64,000 nt of DNA, taken from NCBI RefSeq assembly GCF_018812025.1, contig NC_063063.1, positions 3,626,672 to 3,690,671 of the forward strand, written 5' to 3'. The stretch comes from Megalobrama amblycephala. Its lineage: Eukaryota; Chordata; Actinopteri; Cypriniformes; Xenocyprididae. A program made the position numbers and the translations under genes. Under the pieces are notes generated by a model. The model made no database searches and was not told the origin of the DNA. It was given only the letters and a program-made list of their open reading frames with translations. Shown one piece after another: positions 25,501 to 35,217 of this stretch (position 1 is its first letter; each line of letters begins with the position of its first letter).

Positions 25501-28500
25501 GGGCTAAATTGAGATGGCTAGACGACTGGGTCAGAGCATCTCCAAAACTGCAGCTCTTGTGGGGTGTTCCCTGTCTGCAGTGGTCAGTATCTATCAAAAG
25601 TGGTCCAAGGAAGGAACAGTGGTGATTCGGCAACAGGGTCATGGGTGGCCAAGGCTCATTGATGCACGTGGGGAGTGATAGCTGGCTTGTGTGGTCCAAT
25701 CCAGCAGATGAGCTACTGTAGCTCAAATTGCTCAAGAAGTTCATGCTGGTTCTGATAGAAAGGTGTCAGAATACACAGTGCATCGCAGTTTGTTGCGTAT
25801 GGGGCTACCTAGCCACAGACCAGTGAGGGTGCCCATGCTGACCCTGTCCACCGCCGAAAGCGCCAGCACTGGGCACATGAGCATCAGAACTGGACCACGG
25901 CAATTTCAGGAATGGTTTGAGGAGCACAACGAGTTTGAGGTGTTGACTTGGCCTCCAAATTCCCCAGATCTCAGTCCAATCGAGCATCTGTGGGATGTGC
26001 TGAAGAAACAAGTCCAATCTATGGAGGCCCCACCTCACAACTTACAGGACTTAAAGGATCTGCTGCTAACATCTTGGTGCAGATACCACAGCACACCTTC
26101 AGGGGTCTAGTGGAGTCCATGCCTCGACAGGTCTGGGCTGTTTTGGCAGCAAAAAGGGGACCAACACAATATTAGGAAGGTGGTCATAATGTTATGCCTG
26201 ATCGGTGTACACTGTATATGCTTTATTTATTTTAAACAATATAAATCAAATACATTTATTTCTTTGATATAAATGGTTGTGACCGCATATGTTTCTCTGT
26301 TCAGAAGCTTCAACAAGTGTCTTTGTTATTCTTTTTCATTCATTTTAAGTAAACACTCCTTTGAAATGAACATTTTGTGTTTTTCTTCATGTTGCACATC
26401 ACAATGTTCCATGAGAGACATTGTCTCATACAGCCAGCTGCACATGAGCTTCTGTGTCAGACTGAATAATTGTTTGTTTGTGTTGCTGTGACTCAGGACG
26501 ACCTGAAGGGAGAGGAGGATATTGCACAGAAGAAAGCAGCTCTGATGGAGAAAAGGTTGCGGAGGGAGAAAGAGATGCAGATGAAGAAACAGCAACAGGA
26601 GGCAGAGATGGAACAGAAGAAAGAAGCAGCACGGTATGAAAAACACCACAAACAACACAACACAATAACAGAAAATGAAATTATCACAGAAAACAAAGAT
26701 AGCACAGATCGCAGATCAGAGATAGCACAACCAATTCAACAGCCTTTATTCGATATATAAATCTCTATTTCTTTGTGATAAAATGTCATAAAAATGTGTT
26801 TTATTTAAAGCAGGGGAACTAATTATTTTCATTTACATGCAGCAGTATAACAATACTTAGTAATATAATGTAATAATTACCTATATTTGTTTTACTAAAA
26901 CTTCATGCAACATTCACCTGTTTTGCTTCTGTATTTAAATTAGTCCTAAATGGTTTGTAAAACTTGTAAGCTCGAAATGCATACATTCTCTGCTTCCTTG
27001 ATCAGAATGAAAGCGGAAGAGGATCTTCTGAGGAAGGAGGAGGAGAAGGCAAGACGGGAGTTTATAAGAAATGAATATATGAGGAAGAAGCAGCTCAAAC
27101 TGATGGATGACATGGACAGTGTCATTAAGCCCCGCCCCCCTGGCGCAAAGCAAAAGAAGCCACGCCCCAAATCTATGCACAGAGACATCATGGAGTCTCC
27201 AAAACCTCCAGCACGGACAGCCACAGGTATGATGGGAAATCCAGGTTGTCAGCCTTTAAGTCAGTGTTGCTATGCCAAACTGTTCAAAGAGAGCCGCAGC
27301 AGTTACACTTTATAGAGATTTGAACCTACGAATGGCTTACTTGCTGTCTCTGCTTATTAAAATGGGATATATTATTTTATTAATGTTAAAATCATTTTAA
27401 TAATAATATTCTAATTAGTAAATATATTTATAATATTTAAAATATTACATCTATTAATTTTTTTTAATAATATTAAAACTAATTATTTCAGATTATTAAT
27501 AATATTAATAATATATCTATATTCTTTATTAATTAATAAACATTTAATTTTAATTGTATTAAAATGTATTAATTCTAACTATTTTATATTAATAACATTA
27601 ATAATTATTAATAAATTTTAATAATATTAAAAATAATTTTAATAATTTTATATTTTTTAATAATATTAAACATTAATAATATACCTATTTTTTATTTTTT
27701 ATTAATAATTATTAAACTGGGATATATTATTTTAATAATATTAAAATTATTTTAATAATAATATTCTAATTATATTTATATTAATAATATTAATATTATA
27801 TTTACATTTTTAATAAAATGTTTATATCTTTAATAATATTTAAAAAATCAATTCTAATAATTTTATATTAATAATTAATAATATATCTATATTCTTAATT
27901 ATTTAATATAGTATTTATATTTTAATAATATTAAGAAATGTAATTCTAATTATTTCATTTTTTATAATATTAATCATTAATAATATGCCTATATTTTTTT
28001 ATTTTGTAATAAAATATTTATATGTTTAATAACATAAACATCCTACATTTAATTTGCTGCTGTGATATCCAGAGAGCTTTTGAAACTGGCTTCTAAAAGA
28101 AAATGTATACAAATTACATGTATGCATATGCAAATATGTGTATTTGTGTGTTCAGGGTCACGGCCTCGTGGATATTCCGTGTCCAGCTTATCACTCGCCT
28201 CCCTTAACTTGGCAGACAATGAGAGTGTCCAATCAGATAAGAGGACATCTAGGTGAGACCATGTCCAATTCACTACTACCTTCCCTGTAAAAGATCATTC
28301 AAAAGCAGAGAAAACAATGAAAGAATTGTCATGATTACAAATAGCACGCTCTTGTGTTAATCAACACTGACACTGACATCTCTATTGCTGTGAGACCAGT
28401 CGTGTTCATAACCTTCTGTCCTCCCCCTGTCTTTGGTATCTCTGTCTTTTCTCTGTGCTGGTTGCTCAGAGGCAGCAGACTGTCTCCTGGCAGTCTGTGT

Positions 28501-28535
28501 TTCTTTCTGAGCTCCCCTAAAGGGAGAAAGGGAAG
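11066..28535 (+). CDS. camsap2: camsap2, calmodulin-regulated spectrin-associated protein 2 (partial gene)
   Basis: CAMSAP proteins cap and stabilise microtubule minus ends. Exons with consensus splice sites and matching phases are 11066-11207, 16805-16944, 19496-19586, 19672-19756, 19843-19868, 20125-20194, 20285-20533, 21016-22786, 26497-26633, 27006-27226, 28156-28252 and tentatively 28470-28535. The translation shows the CAMSAP CH domain, a Ser/Pro-rich linker, and coiled coils CC1-CC3. The blocks [49 protein letters not shown] and [14 protein letters not shown] resemble CAMSAP2 more than CAMSAP1 or CAMSAP3. Fish have duplicate camsap2 copies, and I cannot say which one this is. The exons encoding residues before the CH domain end, and the C-terminal CKK microtubule-binding domain, are absent from the window. 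The 3' side runs into repeats and an assembly gap at 31266. Confidence 0.93.
11271..11357. repeat. (TA)n microsatellite with TG tail
   Basis: A long alternating TA run is followed by a short TG run, in the first camsap2 intron of the window. Confidence 0.95.
11355..11452 (-). repeat. Fragment of a dispersed cyprinid-type repeat
   Basis: Its reverse complement matches the 3' half of the repeat at 16165-16525: a GAAATCATTCTAATA step, then TTATTATTATTATCAATG and TTGAAAACAG. It is therefore an inverted partial copy of the same family. Confidence 0.65.
11592..11690 (+). repeat. Truncated TTAA-type MITE end
   Basis: It begins TTAAAGGTATAGCTCAC, a diverged version of the TTAAAGGGATAGTTCACC terminus seen at 23253 and 31091. 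The other end is not visible. Confidence 0.6.
12519..13844 (+). pseudogene. Tc1-like transposase, split by an insertion
   Basis: The start at 12519 ([20 protein letters not shown]) begins a paired-like helix-turn-helix ([20 protein letters not shown]). The frame continues to [11 protein letters not shown] and is then broken at 12938. It resumes at about 13286 with [13 protein letters not shown] (first catalytic Asp), [21 protein letters not shown] (second Asp) and [12 protein letters not shown] (Glu), the DD-E triad of Tc1 transposases. The frame shifts near the C-terminus after EACIRQE. Removing the nested element would restore the reading context, so the gene was killed by that insertion as well as by small indels. 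Confidence 0.88.
12938..13282. mobile_element. 345-base MITE nested in the Tc1 transposase
   Basis: The ends are AGTTGCGTCCCAA and the inverted AGGTGCGTCCCAA. The host sequence TGT appears on both sides (12935-12937 and 13283-13285), whereas an uninterrupted Tc1 gene would have it once. This suggests a three-base target duplication, as in PIF/Harbinger-type elements. The interior is made of ACTATGCAC-like short repeats and is non-coding. Confidence 0.8.
14894..15499. mobile_element. MITE with TTAA target duplication
   Basis: TTAA occurs at 14894-14897 and 15496-15499. Next to it are the inverted ends AGCCCCCTGTAGTCA and AGTCTCCCTGTGATG. The interior of about 600 bases is non-coding. TTAA duplication suggests mobilisation by a piggyBac- or Kolobok-type transposase. 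Confidence 0.75.
16165..16525 (+). repeat. Dispersed non-autonomous DNA repeat common in cyprinids
   Basis: From memory, the run AAGGTTGCATTTATTTGATC, an internal TTATTATTATTATCAATG stretch and a terminal GCTGAATAAAAGTGTTAATT tail match a very abundant cyprinid repeat. An inverted fragment of the same family is present at 11355-11452. Confidence 0.65.
17249..17616. mobile_element. Complete TTAA-type MITE (GGATAGTTCACTC family)
   Basis: It is flanked by TTAA (17249-17252 and 17613-17616). The inverted ends are AAAGGATAGTTCACTC and AAAGGGATAGTTCACCC. It is non-coding and lies in a camsap2 intron. It belongs to the same family as copies at 23253, 31091, 38292, 49067 and 57664. Confidence 0.85.
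19062..19345 (+). repeat. Dispersed repeat with C-rich CTACCCCTA block
   Basis: The sequence GGATATTCCATAGGCGTAAT, followed by ACTACCCCTACCCCTAAACC and a GACATGGGGTAATGTCCTCA segment, is typical of a dispersed fish repeat. The C-rich block only superficially resembles telomeric repeats. Confidence 0.55.
19672..20533 (+). CDS. camsap2: camsap2 linker exons (19672-19756, 19843-19868, 20125-20194, 20285-20533)
   Basis: Four short exons are linked by phase-compatible junctions. They encode a Ser-rich linker with the recognisable CAMSAP2 patches [41 protein letters not shown] and [11 protein letters not shown]. The 26-base exon 19843-19868 is a microexon. The exon from 20285 reads straight through to 20533 (donor GGGTACTT). 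A GT...AG pair only 15 bases apart at 20380 is too short to be an intron. The linker is expected to be disordered and phosphorylated. Confidence 0.88.
21016..22786 (+). CDS. camsap2: camsap2 large central exon (CC1 and CC2)
   Basis: This 1771-base exon begins after TTTCAG and ends at GFFYK followed by a GTGAGA donor. It encodes the acidic [12 protein letters not shown] region and the [14 protein letters not shown] block. Coiled coil CC1 follows ([18 protein letters not shown], then the [10 protein letters not shown] block). Coiled coil CC2 comes next (about [19 protein letters not shown]), and then the basic [14 protein letters not shown] and [11 protein letters not shown] region known from CAMSAP2. 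It is open throughout, with codon use unlike the flanking repeats. A Tc1 element sits only 53 bases downstream of its donor. Confidence 0.95.
23035..24774 (-). pseudogene. Tc1-like transposase, frameshifted and split
   Basis: The start is at 24774 ([20 protein letters not shown]). An early frameshift near 24680 precedes [20 protein letters not shown] and the GRPAK GRPR-like motif. The ITVAELQRC and [19 protein letters not shown] segments and the catalytic-core blocks [16 protein letters not shown] and [12 protein letters not shown] follow. The frame stops at WTSQSPDL because of the nested MITE, and continues at 23252 with [20 protein letters not shown] to the stop at 23035. The insertion separates the second catalytic Asp from the catalytic Glu. 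Confidence 0.9.
23253..23935. mobile_element. Palindromic TTAA-type MITE nested in Tc1
   Basis: TTAA at 23253-23256 and 23932-23935 flanks the ends AGGGATAGTTCACCC. Excising one TTAA plus the element restores the Tc1 codons around [11 protein letters not shown]. The two arms are inverted copies over much of their length, for example CATTCATCACTCGATTCG near 23581 and its complement near 23700. Single strands could therefore fold into a long hairpin centred near 23645. Confidence 0.92.
25350..26209 (+). mobile_element. Tc1-like transposon (copy 3), internally deleted
   Basis: The perfect inverted ends start TACACCGATCAGGCATAACA (25350 onward and 26209 backward) and extend about 29 bases. The interior of about 800 bases contains broken transposase frames. 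25763-26110 preserves [20 protein letters not shown] with the catalytic Glu, and 25948-26175 preserves [19 protein letters not shown] in another frame. The central catalytic region is missing. The element is a dead copy in a camsap2 intron, but it would still be a substrate for transposase acting in trans. Confidence 0.9.
26497..27226 (+). CDS. camsap2: camsap2 exons for coiled coil CC3 (26497-26633, 27006-27226)
   Basis: The first exon ([20 protein letters not shown] and on) ends in phase 2. The second begins [19 protein letters not shown] and ends [13 protein letters not shown] in phase 1. Together they encode the highly charged third coiled coil, followed by the [13 protein letters not shown] and RPKSMHRD basic segment that precedes the CKK domain in CAMSAP proteins. 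Splice sites are consensus at all four edges. A 355-base AT-rich duplication fills the following intron. Confidence 0.93.
27340..28030. repeat. AT-rich tandem duplication in a camsap2 intron
   Basis: About 700 bases are almost purely A/T with TTAATAATATTAATAAT motifs. A landmark GGGATATATTATTTTA occurs near 27364 and again near 27719, indicating two copies of a unit of about 355 bases. Confidence 0.8.
28156..28252 (+). CDS. camsap2: camsap2 pre-CKK exon
   Basis: It is preceded by TGTTCAG and followed by GTGAGA. It reads [20 protein letters not shown] then SDKRTS, matching the conserved SSLSLASLN...NESV patch just before the CAMSAP CKK domain. A further possible 66-base exon at 28470-28535 (acceptor TTGCTCAG, donor GTCAGT) keeps phase and contains LSPGS, but it is less certain. 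No CKK-coding sequence was found downstream. Confidence 0.88.
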
Positions 28536-28862
28536 GTCAGTCTGCAGACAGCATCACACCCATGTCATTACCTCACAGTGCTGACGCCTGTCATTTCAGC
28601 TTAGGCGCTGAACAAACTCATTCGCTTGGACAGATCAGTTCACTGGTTCATTCAAACGTAATAAACTGTTACATAATTATCATCTTTGAATCACTTTTGT
28701 TATAAAACGATCGATGCTACAGCGCACAACATGACATTTTTAGTTTTTCCTTGATTTTCCTGTGATTTTCCTGTTTCTTTGCAGTGGTGTTTATTTGTCA
28801 GCTACTTCATCATTGCAGCAACAGAAAATAGTTCTTCTTTTAAGCAACTGTTTATGAGACTC

Positions 28863-30514
28863 AGGCCCTGTTTACACCCAGTATTAAGATGTGTTTTGGT
28901 TGATCAGATCAGGGAGACATACCCGATTACACTTGGTGTTTTAATCTGTCTCTTTTGCCCACTTTCAACCACTCCTGTCCTGTTTTCTTTGAGGGGACGG
29001 TCAATTGGTGGGTAAAATGTGTGGGGGTTTTTTTAAGATCTTTCCATCTAATGGACAAAATAAGCTAGTGCAATTTACATATAAACGCTCCTGGAGACAA
29101 CAGAAAAACAAGCTTTCGTTTCTGCTCTGACAGCCACAAGATCACAAAACACGGTGAGTGCGTGTGAGAAATCAGGAGTTATGAGAGAACACTGTGCTTG
29201 GTACGTTTTTCGTCTTCAAACTAATCTTTGGCTCTCCAGCCAACAAAGTTAAATCCCTAGTGCGCTTCCCATAATATTTACACATTAGGTCAGTAGGTGG
29301 AGAGTAGGCAGCCTTTTGTTGCTGTTCGAACACTTTCAACCATGAGTGTCTACACCATAGACTGTAAAAAAAGATGGACGACGCGACGCCGCTTCCTTCC
29401 ATTGTATTGAACTGAAGCCAAAATGGGCCGATGAATGGGCGCTGACACGTTACGCAATACGTCAAAAAAAAAAAAGTTTGGAGCCTGGGTATGCGCAGAA
29501 GGAATCGTCAGTGGAGCCGGAGGCGGAGTCGCGGTATCAAACTTCCGCACAGACGACTGCATCATCATTCATGTATTTTAAATAGGCTATATAAATTATA
29601 CACAATTTAAAATTCTACCTATAAAATAATAGGCTATTCTGTTTCTAGAGCAATAATATTTTTGAAACAGCAAATTCAGTAGATAAAATCAATATAATAT
29701 GCCACTAGAAACAACTCTAAATCGTCAGAAACGGTCCCTCCATTTTAAATCAAGTTCAACTAACGTTACAGGAGATCGATTGCTGTAATTAGAGTAAGCT
29801 ATCATTAGTTTTGTCCTGCTAATTATTATTTTATACCCATAAAAATAATAAGTAACTGCCAGATAACGATCACCTGCTTTTTCCCGACATGGTTAACATT
29901 AGGTGTGTTAACTTAACTAATAACATTTATTAATTAGCTTATAACGCCCACATTTAATGTTACAGAAAAAAAGTTCAGTGATCCGTCAGATCCTGTAGGT
30001 CGGTTAGTACAGTTTACTGCTGAACAACTCATTTTGTTGGTGTTAAATAACAAAGAAATCGAAAATTAATAGTTAGTTAATACATCAGTCCTCAGACAAG
30101 CTGTCAATCAACTTCGAATCATGACGACACGCCCGTTTTTATAGCTTCAAATTGCTAGCTAAAATCAAACTTATCACAAAAACGAACAATTGAATATAAA
30201 TCAGCGTGATAACAACTACCTTAAATGACCAAAACCATCTTTCAGAAAGTTTTATTTGGAGCAGAATTTATTTTTAAGTTTTCACTGAAGTCTCATTCGA
30301 CTGCATTGAGAGGGCGGGGTTTATGACCTGTACTGCATCCAGCCTCCAGGGGGCGATCAAAGAGCCCGCAGCTTCACTTTTCAGGACGTATGAGACACAC
30401 CCGGTCTACACTAACGTTAAAATGTTTTAGACCCCGTTTACATCTGTTTTTAGCGCCGTCCACTTGTGGTCTGATCGACCAAAATGAATCTTAATACCAG
30501 GTGTAAACAGAGCC
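28863..30514. mobile_element. hAT-like non-autonomous element with inverted ends
   Basis: The left end AGGCCCTGTTTACACCCAGT (28863 onward) is matched by the reverse complement at 30514 (AGGCTCTGTTTACACCTGGT). The similarity extends about 50 bases, through TATTAAGAT and GGTTGATCAGA/GGTCGATCAGA. The interior contains other repeat debris, for example around 29350-29560, and no coding sequence. A clean eight-base flanking duplication could not be seen, so the superfamily is tentative. Confidence 0.6.
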
Positions 30515-31090
30515 TCAGTGTAGTATTGTGTATTAACCAGGTGCAATGTGTTCAAGTGAGACTGTAAATTCGGTCTCCTCCATATTAGTTTCTGTCCAAA
30601 CCAGCCACAACAGAAAAAATGACAAACAACATGGATTTGTTCATCCACCTGGTTGACATCTCAGTGCTACAGAATCATGTTCAACATCACTGTATAAAAA
30701 CGTCACATATGTTCTGATTGGCTATGACTTATATGACAAGTCGTGCAGCATTTTTGTTTTTACTTTGGGCTTTACTTGTCACCGGAAGCATGCACCTGGT
30801 TAGAACATGGCGCAATGAGTAACCTACGTCTGCTGCATCCATGCTTCGCTTCTGTGATTTTCAATCCTTCAGCTTCTCGGCATCAGTGTGTGGTGTTATG
30901 CTTACTAGGGATGTGTGAGACTAGTCAACTAAACAATACTGCTGCTGATAGTTGACATTGGACATACTAAACGTTTATTTGAGGAATTCCGTGTATAATA
31001 TTGAGTTTGTACTTATTGGTCCCGCACTTCCTATTGATTCAGTTGATTTTTAATAATTATGTCTATGGCTAACGTTGATTAAGTGAATGT

Positions 31091-31265
31091 TTAAAGGGAT
31101 AGTTCACCCTAAAATTAAAATTAAGTCATCATTTACTCACCTTGGTATTGTTCTAATGCCGTATACCATTCTTTCTCTTATGGACCTTGGCCACTGGTCT
31201 TCTCTGCACGGCTGCATGACGTGTGCATTTGTGAGACTCTATTAGCACTGCAGTTCATTCCGTCT
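31091..31265 (+). repeat. TTAA-type MITE end truncated by the gap
   Basis: It starts TTAAAGGGATAGTTCACCCT and keeps the ATTTACTCACC segment typical of this family. The right half is not seen because the assembly gap begins at 31266. Confidence 0.7.
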
Positions 31266-31270
31266 NNNNN
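31266..31270. other. Assembly gap (5 N)
   Basis: Five unknown bases separate MITE/camsap2-side sequence from the 3' end of a LINE. The true gap length and the continuity across it are unknown. Confidence 1.
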
Positions 31271-34200
31271 ATAAAATAAGTGCAAGTCTGTTTATCTTTG
31301 GAGTTTACAATAATGCCTAAAAGAACATCTTTCCACTGTAAAATAAAATTTCCATCAACATTTCCAACAATAAAGTCAAGTACATTTTGCCAAAAAAAAG
31401 ATACATAAGGGCAGTGCCAAAATAAATGAACAGCTGTCTCCGGCTTCTGCTTGCAAAAACTACAGCTTACATCTATATCTTTTTTAAACTTAATTAAATA
31501 ATGTTTAGCAGGGTATATTTTGTGGAGAAGCTTAAAAGACACTTCTTTAACCTTGTTTGTTAAGAGATACCGGTTAGGCAGAAGCCAGACTTTTTTCCAA
31601 TCAACATCACTCACAAACTGATTCCAATATAGAATTACATTTGGTTTCGACACAACATCCTTCTGGAAAAGAGCTCTTATTGATCTATTATAATTATTAC
31701 AAGAGAAACATATTTTACCTACAGGGGAATGATTTGGTGAGAGGCATGGAAGTTGCTGATAATTAACTCTTTTTTGTTGTTTATACAACATGCATATTCT
31801 AGAAGAAACTGCACCAAAAACAGTTGAAAAATCCTTTGGTGTTATGGGAATATTCGTTTTTTTTAAGAATTCCTCATATGTAAAAAGAAGACCCTCTGAG
31901 TTAAATAGCTGATCTACTAAAACAATATTATTGTGAAACCAATTTTCGAAGAAAATAGATTTTTGTTTATATAAGATGTCCTTATTATTCCAAATAATGT
32001 AATGGTGCGGTGAGAAGTTGTGTTTGAAAATCAGATTCCATGCAAGAAAAGCTTGACGATGAAATGCAGAGAGCTTCACTGGTATTTTGTTAATATCAAA
32101 GTTACAAACAAGAAAGAAATGTATACCGCCTAGGCTGGATAAAATATGAAAGGGAATTACATTCCAAATAGAAGTTGGATATTTAACAAAATGTCTAATC
32201 CAATTGAATTTAAATGTATTGTTTAGTGTAGTAAAGTCTAGGAAGTTGAGGCCACCATTCTCATAAGAGTTCATTAAAATATTTTTCCTTATATAATGTA
32301 TTCTATTTCTCCAAACAAAATTAAACAGCATCTTATCAATCTCCTTTGATATTTTATTATCAACATGAAGAGCCATAGCTGTATAAGTTAGCCGAGATAT
32401 ACCTTCTGCTTTGGAGATCAAAACTCTTCCTCTTAACGATAAATCCCTTGAAAGCCATTGATTTAACTTCTTTTGAGTGTTTTGAATAATAGGATTAAAA
32501 TTAGAAAAACTTCTATTCTGTTCATTCTTACTTACTATAATTCCTAGGTATTTGACTTCCGTTTTGACTAGGAATGTTACAATAAGATGCCACAGAACAT
32601 TCTTTAACTGCCATAAGTTCGCACTTCTTTACATTTAAATAGACACCAGATGCTTTAGAAAACTCTTCTATAACATTAATTGCGATAGGGATTTGGTTTT
32701 CATTTTGGAGAAAAAGGGTGGTATCATCTGCTAACTGCGTTATAACCAATTCTCTATTCATAATAGACATACCTTTAATCGCACTGGCTTTAACATGATT
32801 TGTAAGGAGTTGGCTTATTATCAAAAATAAATATGGAGAAGCAGGGCAACCCTGTCTAATCCCTCTAGACAAATGAAATCTACTAGAAGTGCCACCCAAC
32901 AACTTAATTGAACTGTTGCAATTCTTATAAAGGGTTTTAATTGCGTTAGTAAAGAAATTTCCAAAACCAAATTTTACAAGTGACTCAAAAATAAACTGAT
33001 GCTCTACAGAGTCAAAAGCCTTACAGAAATCAAGAAAAAGAATAAATCCATTGTCTACATTAAATTCTGGATAATCCAAAATATCTAATACTAATCTTAT
33101 ATTGTTTGTAATATGCCTGTTCCTCATGAATCCAGATTGTGTTTCTTCTATAATTGAATCTAACACAGATTTGAGTCTTTTAGCAAAAATTAGGGCAAAT
33201 ACTTTATAATCATTATTGAGTAAACTAATTGGACGCCAATTATCAAGAAGAAATAAGTCTTTTTTTGGTTTGGGAATTAGTGTGATTAATCCTTGAGTTA
33301 AGGTGGGAGGAAGGCACTGATTAATAATACTTTCATTAAACATTTTGAGTAAAAGAGGGGCCAAATCGTCAGCAAATAGCTTATAAAATTCTCCGGTCAA
33401 ACCGTCCGTACCTGGCGATTTATTATTTTTCAGATGATTAATCGCCTTGATCACTTCCTCAGCAGAAATAGGCATATCACAAAGTTCACTTTCGTTTTTG
33501 TCAATAGTTTTCACCTCTATAGAACTCAAAAAAGCATCAGAAATAGTTGGGGAGTAATTAGAGGTATATATTTTCTTATAAAATTCACAGCAATAACTAG
33601 AGATTAGTTTATGGTCCTTTGTTACAACCCCATTCACATTTAATTTACTAATGTTACTATTAATATGGTGCCTCTCTAAATTAAAGAAGTATTGTGAATT
33701 TTGCTCGCCTTCTTCAAGCCAACGTCTCCTTGATCGAACAAATGCACCTTCAGCTTTCCTTCTATAGAATTCATCTAGTTTAATTTGTAGATCTGATAAT
33801 AATATTTTTTCTTCATCTAATAAACTGTCTGGACACTTATTTGCTAATTTTGTAATTTCAACAATAATGTTAGTTTCTTCAGCTCTTTTGTATTTGGCTA
33901 AACGGCTTCCAAATGTTTTCTTAAATATTTTGTGACCTCAAATTTCAGAAGTTCCCAATTTGAACAAAAAGAATTCTCCTTGTTGGCTTTACCCCAAAAT
34001 TGGCTTATCAATCTAGAAATCTCTTGTTTTACCTCATCATACATCAACAATGAATTGTTGAGTTTCCAGTATGATCCATTATTGAAACAATTCGTATTAG
34101 ATAACTTAATATTAATACTTATAGCTTTATGGTCTGTTAATGGAGTAGAAGTAATATCAACTACCACATCATCTTTATTGAAGTTCTCAGACATTAACCA

Positions 34201-34824
34201 AAAGTCTATTCTGGATTGACTGGACCCTGTTTTATTGCTCCAGGTAAATGAATTATTATGTGGAAATTTGGCTCTCCAAATATCTATGAGATTGAATTTA
34301 TCCATGAAGTTTCTGAGACTATTGTTATTTATGTTTGGTCGACCTGGTGGCCATTTATCAATTGAACCATCCAATACAATATTAAAATCTCCTCCAAGTA
34401 ATACAATGGCATTTGGATATTTATTTAACCAAACAATAAAAATATTTTCTATGGATTCAAAAAGATTATTATTATCCAGATTGTGATTATATCCATATAA
34501 ATTCCCCAAGATTAATATATTATCAACATATTTAATTACTTGGCAAATAAAATGCCCTGCAGGATCACATTGTGTATGTAAAACCTCTCCATTAAATCTA
34601 TTCTTTAAGGTAATAACTCCAGCCGAGTGTTCAGACCCGTGAGAAAACCACACCAAATTACCCCATTGTGACGTCCAAAATTTACTCTCCTCTTTAGTAG
34701 AGTGAGCTTCTTGTACAAAACAAAAATCTGCCCTAAATTGTTTAGCAAAAAGAAAAAGAGCTTTCCTTTTAACGTTATTTCTTAACCCCCTAGCATTAAA
34801 CGAAACAAGTGATAGAAATGACAA
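31271..34824 (-). pseudogene. LINE ORF2 (endonuclease and reverse transcriptase), two frameshifts
   Basis: The start at 34824 (MSFLSLVSFNARGLRNNVKR) opens the apurinic-like endonuclease (QEAHST, LGGDFNIVLDG, SRIDFWLMS, LTDHKAI). A one-base frameshift near 33912 leads into the reverse transcriptase frame, with FLDFCKAFDSVEHQFIF, GIRQGCPASPYLFLI and the catalytic QLADDTTLFL box. A second shift near 32568 leads into the thumb and C-terminal part, including CSFCKQKPETAVHLFWHCP (a CCHC-like motif). The endonuclease cuts target DNA and the polymerase primes on it. The 3' end is lost in the gap. Confidence 0.9.
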
Positions 34825-35217
34825 AGTAGTTAAAGAATATTAAACAAATGAAACGTCTGATCAGTGTATAAACGCTGAAATCAAAGTAGTATCAAGATCA
34901 GCACCTTTAACATCACTAAATAAACATAAGGAAAGTAATCTTTAAACACAAGATTACCAACGGTGGCTGACGAAACGTAACATGTCTCATTAAACTTCCA
35001 TATTATGAAAAAACTAAACAAACAGAATTTAAATACTGTGAAACATTCCAAAGGGCAGGTCACACCCTTTCAAACCGAAGTTGCGACTCGAACTTGAGTG
35101 TAAACATAACCGTACTTATTGGAGTTTATAGCAGCAATGGAAACATAGAAATTAACATAGACATAGACATTTTGAGAATCTTGAGAAAGTATCGAAATCA
35201 GTCCTTGGCTGCTCCTC

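Noticed and set aside
28863..30514. An eight-base target duplication for the hAT-like element
   Set aside because: TGAGACTC on the left and CAGTGTAG on the right do not match, so I did not claim a duplication.
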